The position numbers and the translations under genes are program-made. Source: Anaerolineae bacterium (GTDB taxonomy: Bacteria; Chloroflexota; Anaerolineae; CG2-30-64-16). Taken from it: a stretch of 5,505 nt of DNA. The notes beneath the pieces are model-generated. The model was not told the origin of the DNA and did not search any database. It saw only the letters and a program-made list of their open reading frames with translations. Where the stretch lies: the NCBI GenBank assembly GCA_025454565.1, contig JALOOE010000369.1, positions 1 to 5,505 on the forward strand. Direction: 5' to 3'. Below, in pieces: positions 1 through 4,330 of the stretch. Position 1 is the stretch's first letter, and each line of letters begins with the position of its first letter.

Positions 1-226
1 CGTTGGCATGGGCCATGCCTCCCGCATTCTGCATGCTCGGCAGAAAGAATGGGTAAAGAAACGCCGCCACCCCCAACACGCTTGCGAGGCCGATGATAAT
101 GATGGAGAGATCGGGGATGGACGGAAGACCGAAGACGGAAGACGACCGGCGACCGGCGACCGGCGATCTGGATTCACCATCTCCCGTCAGTTGGCCGTCG
201 TCCGTCGTCCGTCGTCCCATTCTCAT
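1..226 (-). CDS. Probable ECF transporter S component, N-terminal part (runs off left edge)
   Basis: Seventy-five residues are visible. Residues 39-62 form the first membrane helix (core SIIIIGLASVLGVAAFLYPF), followed by FLP and then GGMAHAN near the edge. A first helix ending in AAFLYPFFLP followed by an AHAxDAP-like segment is how I remember the N-terminus of a group of Chloroflexota and Actinobacteria ECF S components, the membrane proteins that bind the transported vitamin or metal. The substrate cannot be told from this fragment. The ATG at 226-224 overlaps the stop of the upstream ATPase gene (ATGA), and GGAGGAG at 235-229 serves as ribosome site. A second ATG six bases on (220-218) has the more usual spacing and may be the true start. 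No other ATG, GTG or TTG occurs in frame before the helix. Residues 1-38 are therefore largely encoded by heptamer repeats, are polar and Arg/Ser-rich, and look like an added extension. Context next to an ECF ATPase supports the call. An unrelated small membrane protein remains possible. Confidence 0.7.
   Translation of the reverse strand, partial: MRMGRRTTDDGQLTGDGESRSPVAGRRSSSVFGLPSIPDLSIIIIGLASVLGVAAFLYPFFLPSMQNAGGMAHAN
123..164. repeat. Heptanucleotide tandem array (3 GGAAGAC-like + 3 GACCGGC)
   Basis: Six consecutive 7-base units lie here: GGAAGAC, CGAAGAC, GGAAGAC, then GACCGGC three times. A partial seventh (GATC...) follows. The array falls within the first 35 codons of the minus-strand S-component gene if translation begins at 226 or 220. 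Because 7 is not a multiple of 3, a unit gained or lost would change the reading frame of that gene. Confidence 0.9.
197..217. repeat. Heptanucleotide tandem array, GTCGTCC x3
   Basis: Three perfect copies of GTCGTCC (GGACGAC on the minus strand) follow each other directly. They begin right after the ATPase stop and the second possible ATG of the S-component gene, so they would be translated as part of the extended N-terminus (RRTTDD). The unit length matches the neighbouring array at 123-164, though the sequence differs. Confidence 0.88.
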
Positions 227-1851
227 CGCTCCTCCAGCGCGGCCAGCACATCCTCCACGACCAGGAAGCGCGGATCACGGAACAGTTTGTTGATCTGCGA
301 GGAGAACACCAGCGAGTCGCTCATCACGTTGCGCGCCGGACCATCGACCACGATCTGCCCCTCGGCCATCAGCACGACGCGGTCGGCGCAGGCGGCCGCC
401 AGCTCCACGTCGTGGGTCGCCATGACGATCGTGCGTCCTTCGCTTCTCATCTCTCGCAACAACCCGGCGAGGCGGTGTTTTTGCTCGTAGTCGAGCCCGC
501 GCGTCGGCTCGTCGAGCAGGATGATGGTCGGATCGGCCACCAGGATCGCGGCGAGCGCGGCGCGCTGCTGCTCGCCACCGCTGAGATCACGCGGATTGCG
601 ACCGCCCAGCCCCGCCAGCCCCAGCCGCCCCAGCAACGCCAGATCCCCCTCCGCATCGGGCGGCATGTGGTGGCTGCGCCGCGTGAAGGCCAGCTCATCG
701 GCCAGTGTCTCCTGGAAGAGCAGCGCGCCGGGATGCTGCGGCACGTAGCCCACGGTGCGGATCACCTCATCGAGCGCAGCGCGGCGCGTATCCAGGCCCG
801 AAACAATAACTTGCCCCTGGTCGGGTTTGAGCAGGCCGACGACCTGTTTGAGCAGCGTGCTCTTCCCGGAGCCGTTGCGTCCCATCAACGCCACGAACTC
901 GCCCGCCGCCGCCTCGAAGCTGACCCCGCGCAGCGCCGCGTGCCCGTCATAGCCATATTGGATACCCTTCGCCGAAATGACCGTATCCTTCGTGATTCGC
1001 TGATTCGCTGATTCGCCGATTTGCTGATTTGCTGATTTGCTGACTTGCTCTCCCAGCCCCCGCGCAAACACCCGCCCCTCTTTAATTGTCAGCGGCAGCG
1101 GCCGCCAATCGAGCTTGCGGCCCAACTCGATCAGCGGTGGGACCAGCGGCAGCGCGGCCATGACCGCGCGCGGTTCATCCAGGATGGGCGGCTGGCCCAG
1201 CGCGGGCATGTAGATTACGCGGTCGGCATACTGCACCACGCGCTCCAGCCGGTGCTCGCTGAGCACCACCGTCAGACCGAGGTCCTCGTTCAGGTGGCGC
1301 AGCGCCACCAACACCTCTTCGGCGGCCTGCGGATCGAGCTGCGAGGTCGGCTCATCGAGCACAAGAATGTCCGGCTGCAGCGCCAACACCGCGGCGATCG
1401 CCACCCGCTGCTTCTCGCCGCCGGAGAGGGTACCGATGCGCCGGTCGCGCAGGTGGGCGATTGTCATCTGGTCGAGCACTTCTTCGACGCGCTTGCGCAT
1501 CGTCGCCGGCGGCAGGGCGAAGTTCTCCATGGCAAATGCCAGCTCGTCCTCTACGGTATCGACGACGAACTGCGCTTCGGGATCCTGGAAAACGAAGCCG
1601 ACGAGATCAGCCATGCCGCGCGGGGCCAGCGCCACCGGGTCGCGGCCAAGGATGTCCGCGCGACCGGCCCAGCGTCCGCCGTAGAAGTGGGGTACGAGTC
1701 CATTGAAACAGCGCAGGAAAGTGGATTTCCCCGAACCGGATGGCCCAACCACCAGCACAAACTCGCCGGGCCGGATCGCCGCCGAGAAGTCGGCGAGCGC
1801 CGGCGCGGCCTGGTCGGGATAGGTGTAGGTGATATGGGATAGCTCGATCAA
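223..1851 (-). CDS. Fused two-domain ECF-type ABC transporter ATPase (542 aa)
   Basis: This cytoplasmic ATP-hydrolysing subunit powers an energy-coupling factor importer; both ATPase halves, usually separate EcfA1 and EcfA2 chains, are in one polypeptide. Domain 1 (about 1-240) has Walker A GPSGSGKST at 36-44, Q-loop Gln89, signature LSGGE 142-146, Walker B ILVLDE 162-167 and switch His200. The NGLVPHFYGG stretch at 50-59 is typical of ECF ATPases. Domain 2 (about 291-540) has Walker A GRNGSGKST 324-332, Gln372, signature LSGGE 423-427, Walker B IILLDE 443-448 and His480. Both sites look intact, so two working ATP sites are expected. The linker (about 262-290) contains an eight-residue near-repeat, SKSANQQI/GESANQRI, encoded by an octamer DNA array. 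The start is TTG at 1851-1849, with GGAG nine bases upstream; MIELSHITYTYP is a normal beginning for the family. The S component follows with a 4-base overlap, indicating translational coupling. The substrate is unknown; the family serves vitamins and metals. Confidence 0.96.
   Translation of the reverse strand: MIELSHITYTYPDQAAPALADFSAAIRPGEFVLVVGPSGSGKSTFLRCFNGLVPHFYGGRWAGRADILGRDPVALAPRGMADLVGFVFQDPEAQFVVDTVEDELAFAMENFALPPATMRKRVEEVLDQMTIAHLRDRRIGTLSGGEKQRVAIAAVLALQPDILVLDEPTSQLDPQAAEEVLVALRHLNEDLGLTVVLSEHRLERVVQYADRVIYMPALGQPPILDEPRAVMAALPLVPPLIELGRKLDWRPLPLTIKEGRVFARGLGEQVSKSANQQIGESANQRITKDTVISAKGIQYGYDGHAALRGVSFEAAAGEFVALMGRNGSGKSTLLKQVVGLLKPDQGQVIVSGLDTRRAALDEVIRTVGYVPQHPGALLFQETLADELAFTRRSHHMPPDAEGDLALLGRLGLAGLGGRNPRDLSGGEQQRAALAAILVADPTIILLDEPTRGLDYEQKHRLAGLLREMRSEGRTIVMATHDVELAAACADRVVLMAEGQIVVDGPARNVMSDSLVFSSQINKLFRDPRFLVVEDVLAALEER
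229..235 (-). promoter_or_regulatory. Ribosome binding site GGAGGAG for the S component
   Basis: GGAGGAG on the minus strand lies inside the last codons of the ATPase gene. It is 2 bases before the ATG at 226 and 8 bases before the ATG at 220. The spacing favours 220 as the start, while the ATGA overlap favours 226; both give the same frame. Confidence 0.6.
994..1049. repeat. Octanucleotide tandem array, 7 units, inside the ATPase linker
   Basis: Plus-strand units are GATTCGCT twice, GATTCGCC, GATTTGCT three times and GACTTGCT, seven in a row without gaps (56 bases). In the minus-strand gene it encodes residues 268-286 of the ATPase, between the two ATPase domains. Three octamers make 24 bases, or eight codons, and the unit contains no stop in any frame. 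The array therefore reads as the same cyclic octapeptide (SKSANQQI-like) in all three frames. Units differ by C/T changes, so the array is an old or degenerating repeat rather than a perfect fresh expansion. Confidence 0.95.
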
Positions 1852-1860
1852 GATAGTTGG

Positions 1861-1864
1861 CTCC
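1861..1864 (-). promoter_or_regulatory. Ribosome binding site GGAG deciding the TTG start of the ECF ATPase
   Basis: GGAG on the minus strand ends 9 bases before the TTG at 1851. No in-frame ATG lies at the expected N-terminus, so this site is the main support for the TTG start. Confidence 0.6.
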
Positions 1865-1867
1865 AGA

Positions 1868-1886
1868 ATCGGTCGTTCCGACCCAT
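1868..1886. promoter_or_regulatory. Inverted repeat at the ECF operon start site, possible operator
   Basis: ATCGGTCG and CGACCCAT are arms separated by TTC, with a perfect GGTCG/CGACC core and one mismatch outside it. The repeat overlaps the end of the minus-strand -10 box (1890-1885) and the expected transcription start near 1878. A repressor site or a small leader hairpin would both fit; the repeat is short and may be chance. Confidence 0.3.
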
Positions 1887-1913
1887 TCTAACACCACCTG
1901 CGTTCCCGCTGAA
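1885..1913 (-). promoter_or_regulatory. Predicted promoter of the ECF operon (extended -10)
   Basis: On the minus strand, TAGAAT (1890-1885) matches the -10 consensus at five of six bases. It is preceded by TG plus one base (1893-1891), forming an extended -10. The -35 candidate TTCAGC (1913-1908) at 17-base spacing is weak, which is common with an extended -10. Predicted transcription would start near 1878, giving a leader of about 27 bases that includes the GGAG site. Confidence 0.5.
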
Positions 1914-1932
1914 ATCGCCGGAAGATGGCGGC

Positions 1933-1961
1933 TTCTGCCCAACGGCAAATAGGTGTATAAT
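1933..1961 (+). promoter_or_regulatory. Predicted promoter giving a leaderless DUF2085 mRNA
   Basis: A perfect TATAAT stands at 1956-1961. The position 17 bases upstream, TTCTGC (1933-1938), is a poor -35. Only eight bases (1962-1969) separate the box from the ATG at 1970, so transcription should start at or within a couple of bases of the A of the start codon. No Shine-Dalgarno sequence is present in those bases. Confidence 0.55.
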
Positions 1962-1969
1962 CGCATCCC

Positions 1970-2803
1970 ATGCAACCTTCGGATAGCTTCACAGCGGAAA
2001 GCGATACACAGCAGGCCCACGGTAGTCGCCGAGGCGCAGCGGCGATCGTTGCCGCCCTGCTGGCCTTGCTGGCGATCTTCTCGCTGCCTCCGCACGATCC
2101 GCTGGACAAGGCGGATCGCTACGCCTACGCGGTGTGTCATCGCATCCCTAGCCATAGCTTTTTCATCGGCGAGCGACAGTTGCCGCTCTGCGCCCGGTGC
2201 AGCGGCACCTACCTGGGCGCGCTGGCGGGTATCGCTGTCCTGCTGGCCCTCGGACGTGGGCGAGCCAATCGCTTCCCCGCGCCGAAGTTCCTGGTCGTCT
2301 TCGGCATCTTCATGGCCGCGTGGGCCATCGATGGGACCAATTCCTACGCGTCTTTCTTCCCGGGCCTGCCGCAACTCTACGAACCGAACAACCTGCTGCG
2401 GTTAGCGACGGGTGTGCTGGAAGGGCTGGTGATTGCCGCGTTCGTCTTGCCGCTGTTCAACATGACCGCCTGGGCCGCGACCGCTGCGCAGCCGGCGATC
2501 GTCCGCTGGCGCGATCTGGGCTGGATGCTGCTGGGCGGGGCGGCCGTCTTCGGCCTGGTGGCCAGCGAGTGGGAGCCGTTGCTCTATCCGCTGGCGCTGC
2601 TGAGCGGCGCGATGGTCGTCCTGCTGGTCGGCGCAATCTGCGTCATGCTTCTGCTGATGATCGCGCGACGCGATGGTCAGGCGCGGCGTTGGCGCGCGAT
2701 CGCGTTCCCGCTCCTGGCGGGGTTCGGCGTGGCGCTCGCCGGTCTGGCTGCGATCGGCTTCTTTCGAGACCTCCTCACAACATGGTTCGGCCTGCCGTTC
2801 TGA
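1970..2803 (+). CDS. DUF2085 domain membrane protein (277 aa)
   Basis: This is an integral membrane protein of unknown function, recognised as DUF2085 by its hallmark segment at 56-83. That segment contains CHR (56-58), then SF and a basic loop, then LPLCARCSGTYLG (71-83), giving Cys56, Cys74 and Cys77. Asp121-Gly122 and NNLLRLATG (140-148) are further family-like positions. Hydrophobic segments lie at about 23-39, 78-95, 107-120, 147-163, 184-198, 204-231 and 243-265. The first 22 residues are polar and probably cytoplasmic. The conserved Cys/His cluster next to a membrane face suggests a metal or redox site, which is inference. The domain occupies roughly residues 45-165; the remaining C-terminal helices are an extension. 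The ATG at 1970 lies just behind a TATAAT box without a ribosome site, so translation is probably leaderless. It is divergent from the ECF operon, and the next gene has its own promoter, so it is probably monocistronic. Confidence 0.92.
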   Translation: MQPSDSFTAESDTQQAHGSRRGAAAIVAALLALLAIFSLPPHDPLDKADRYAYAVCHRIPSHSFFIGERQLPLCARCSGTYLGALAGIAVLLALGRGRANRFPAPKFLVVFGIFMAAWAIDGTNSYASFFPGLPQLYEPNNLLRLATGVLEGLVIAAFVLPLFNMTAWAATAAQPAIVRWRDLGWMLLGGAAVFGLVASEWEPLLYPLALLSGAMVVLLVGAICVMLLLMIARRDGQARRWRAIAFPLLAGFGVALAGLAAIGFFRDLLTTWFGLPF

Positions 2804-2850
2804 GGCAACTTTCCATCGGTTTGGCCGTATTGAGAGATGTGCCGCGTGGC

Positions 2851-2868
2851 GTCGGGCGTTTGTCGGGC
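2851..2868. repeat. Two direct repeats GTCGGGC upstream of the DUF4013 promoter
   Basis: GTCGGGC occurs at 2851-2857 and 2862-2868, 11 bases apart start to start, about one helical turn. They sit about 40 to 58 bases upstream of the -10 box at 2909, a position where an activator could bind. With only two short GC-rich copies, chance is a real alternative. Confidence 0.3.
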
Positions 2869-2879
2869 AAGCTTCAGTT

Positions 2880-2899
2880 GGATGACCGTTGGTCCATCC
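2880..2899. repeat. Imperfect inverted repeat at the -35 region of the DUF4013 promoter
   Basis: GGATGACC (2880-2887) and GGTCCATCC (2891-2899) are inverted copies except for one extra base, separated by GTT. The element covers the place where a -35 box would be. It could be an operator; it lacks a T-run, so it is not a terminator. The rest of the 162-base gap (2804-2965) shows no other gene and no clear terminator for the preceding gene. Confidence 0.3.
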
Positions 2900-2905
2900 G
2901 CGGCG

Positions 2906-2914
2906 TGGTATAAT
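2906..2914 (+). promoter_or_regulatory. Extended -10 promoter for the DUF4013-DUF4126 genes
   Basis: TGGTATAAT is a perfect extended -10 box (TG, one base, TATAAT). No good -35 lies at 16-18 bases; ATGACC at 2882-2887 is the nearest resemblance, but with 21-base spacing. Transcription would start near 2921, giving a leader of about 45 bases that ends in a strong ribosome site. Confidence 0.6.
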
Positions 2915-2953
2915 GCATCTATCCTGTGCGTTTCGTAACCCGCTTTTCACTTC

Positions 2954-2960
2954 GAGGAGG
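2954..2960 (+). promoter_or_regulatory. Strong ribosome binding site GAGGAGG
   Basis: GAGGAGG ends five bases before the ATG at 2966. It is the best Shine-Dalgarno match in the window, which suggests high translation of the DUF4013 gene and fixes its start. Confidence 0.8.
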
Positions 2961-2965
2961 AATCT

Positions 2966-3664
2966 ATGGATTTCGGCAAGGCATTCACCTTTATGTTCGA
3001 TGACCCGAACTGGCTGCGTAAACTCGGCATCGGCACGCTGGTAGGCCTCCTGGGCATTATGCTCATGCCCATCTTGATCGGCGTGATCCCGTTGATCATG
3101 GTGACGGGCTATTGCCTCGATGCGCTTCGCAACGTGGCCGAGGGCAGAGAGTTCCCCATGCCGGAATGGAACGAATGGGGCAACTTCCTGATTCGCGGTC
3201 TGAAGCTGATTGCCGCCTTCTTCGTGTGGTCGCTGCCGCTGCTCCTCGTCGGCATCCCGCTGGGGCTGGGCGCAGCGTTGGCGGGCAATCAGAGTGATGC
3301 CGGCCCGGCCATCGGCGCGCTCCTCATGATGTGCGCATCGTGTCTGACGTTTCTGTGGGGGCTGTTCCTGCTCCTGATCTCGCCGGCGATCTATATCCGG
3401 CTGGCGGTCACGGGCCGCCTGGGCGCCGCCTTCGAGATCGGTAAGCTCTGGGTGCTGACCCGAGACAATCTGGGCAACGTCATCCTGGCTCTCATCCTCG
3501 TGTTCGTCGCCGGGCTGATCGCGGCCATCATCGGCTCGCTGGGGCTGCTGCTGCTGTGCGTCGGTTTCCTGATCACCGTGCCGCTCGCCACCCTGTGGCA
3601 GTATCTGGTGCAGGCGCACCTGTTCGGCCAGATCGGGCGCTACAGCGTCACACCGATCGAATAG
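2966..3664 (+). CDS. DUF4013 domain membrane protein (232 aa)
   Basis: A multi-pass membrane protein matching DUF4013 as I recognise it. The N-terminus is an amphipathic segment, DFGKAFTFMFDDPNW (2-16), of the type shared by archaeal and bacterial members. GYCLDALRNVAEG (48-60) follows, then a PEWNEWG motif (66-72) before the second hydrophobic region. Near the C-terminus, WQYLVQAHLFGQIGRY (211-226) resembles the conserved tail. Hydrophobic regions lie at about 20-47, 76-106, 114-147 and 170-210; the last is long enough for two helices, so six or so passes are plausible. No catalytic motif is visible and the function is unknown. The start is fixed by the GAGGAGG site. The gene is followed after 9 bases by the DUF4126 gene and is probably cotranscribed with it from the extended -10 promoter at 2906. 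Confidence 0.85.
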   Translation: MDFGKAFTFMFDDPNWLRKLGIGTLVGLLGIMLMPILIGVIPLIMVTGYCLDALRNVAEGREFPMPEWNEWGNFLIRGLKLIAAFFVWSLPLLLVGIPLGLGAALAGNQSDAGPAIGALLMMCASCLTFLWGLFLLLISPAIYIRLAVTGRLGAAFEIGKLWVLTRDNLGNVILALILVFVAGLIAAIIGSLGLLLLCVGFLITVPLATLWQYLVQAHLFGQIGRYSVTPIE

Positions 3665-3673
3665 GATTTCTCC

Positions 3674-4243
3674 ATGATCGAGGTACTCGCGGCCTTCGGC
3701 CTGGCTGGGGCAACCGGCCTCAATGCCTACCTTCCGCTTCTGATCGTGGGCCTGCTGGCGCGCTATACAGATCTGATCACCCTGCAGACGCCGTGGAACG
3801 CGTTGGAGAATCCGTGGGTGCTGGGTGTACTGGTCATCTTGCTGGCGATCGAGATGACGGTGGACAAGATCCCCGCCCCCGCGGCGGATACGGCGAACGA
3901 CATCATTCAGACTGTGATCCGCCCGGCAGCAGGGGCGATCCTGTTTGCCGCCAGCGGCAACGTGATCAGCGAAATGAGCCCGGTGTTTGCGATGATCTGC
4001 GGTCTGCTGATGGCCTCCGGCGTGCATGTCGCGAAGGCCACGGTTCGCCCGGCGATCACAGCGACGACCGCCGGGATCGGCAACCCGGTGGTGAGTGTGA
4101 CCGAGGATCTGGTCTCAGGCGCCACAACGCTGATTGCGATCATTCTGCCGGCCCTGATGGCGCTGCTCGTGTTGGTGGTGGCGGGTGTCTTTGTCTGGTT
4201 CATCGTGCGCCGCCGGCGCAGGAGACGGGTTGCAGCACTATAG
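3674..4243 (+). CDS. DUF4126 domain membrane protein (189 aa)
   Basis: A small membrane protein recognised as DUF4126. It begins with a glycine-rich helix, GLAGATGLNAYLPLLIVGL (9-27), and contains EMTVDKIP (60-67) followed by D72 and D76. It then has RPAAGAI (83-89) and a closing TTAGIGNPVVSVTED motif (131-145). Hydrophobic segments are at about 3-28, 48-63, 83-95, 101-118 and 153-178. The protein ends in a run of seven arginines (179-185), which by the positive-inside rule places the C-terminus in the cytoplasm. Function is unknown; the repeated small-residue helices and internal polar DKIP/ED motifs would suit a small transporter or channel-like fold, which is speculation. AGGA at 3663-3666, overlapping the previous stop codon, is a suitable ribosome site 7 bases before the ATG. 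The length is normal for the family as I know it. It is the second gene of a pair with DUF4013. Confidence 0.88.
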   Translation: MIEVLAAFGLAGATGLNAYLPLLIVGLLARYTDLITLQTPWNALENPWVLGVLVILLAIEMTVDKIPAPAADTANDIIQTVIRPAAGAILFAASGNVISEMSPVFAMICGLLMASGVHVAKATVRPAITATTAGIGNPVVSVTEDLVSGATTLIAIILPALMALLVLVVAGVFVWFIVRRRRRRRVAAL

Positions 4244-4258
4244 CCGGCCATATGTACT
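4230..4258 (+). promoter_or_regulatory. Weak candidate promoter before the glycosyltransferase gene
   Basis: TTGCAG (4230-4235) and TGTACT (4253-4258) each match the -35 and -10 consensus at four of six bases, with an ideal 17-base spacer. The -35 lies inside the end of the DUF4126 gene. It could give the glycosyltransferase gene separate transcription; read-through from the DUF4013-DUF4126 unit is equally possible, because no terminator is visible in 4244-4330. Confidence 0.25.
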
Positions 4259-4317
4259 GGGCGTCCTTCAACGCGAGCCGCCCCGTCTGGCCGCCGCACG
4301 TGGAGCACCGGCCCCGT

Positions 4318-4322
4318 AGGAG
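4318..4322 (+). promoter_or_regulatory. Ribosome binding site AGGAG deciding the TTG start at 4331
   Basis: AGGAG ends 8 bases before the TTG at 4331. The open frame extends back to the stop at 4241 but contains no ATG or GTG upstream of the conserved domain, so this site identifies TTG as the start. Confidence 0.7.
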
Positions 4323-4330
4323 TTCTGCTG

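Noticed and set aside
994..1049. The octamer array as a CRISPR array or protein-binding iteron
   Set aside because: There are no spacers and the units are only 8 bases and contiguous. The array is inside a coding linker, not near an origin or replication gene.
412..1842. Plus-strand open frames (412-1011, 1045-1842) opposite the ATPase gene
   Set aside because: They mirror the Walker and signature motif regions of the ATPase gene and have no motif of their own.
1607..2374. A 255-codon minus-strand open frame crossing the divergent promoter region
   Set aside because: It overlaps the ATPase gene in another frame and the DUF2085 gene in antisense, has no ribosome site or recognisable domain, and would cover both promoters.
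2804..2850. Possible terminator after the DUF2085 gene (CGGTTTGGCCG)
   Set aside because: The stem is only three base pairs and there is no T-run after it.
2402..4027. A 541-codon open frame on the minus strand opposite DUF2085, DUF4013 and DUF4126
   Set aside because: Its product is rich in His, Gln, Arg and Asp with no domain or membrane pattern. It spans three recognisable plus-strand genes and their gaps; this is a shadow caused by GC-rich codon use.
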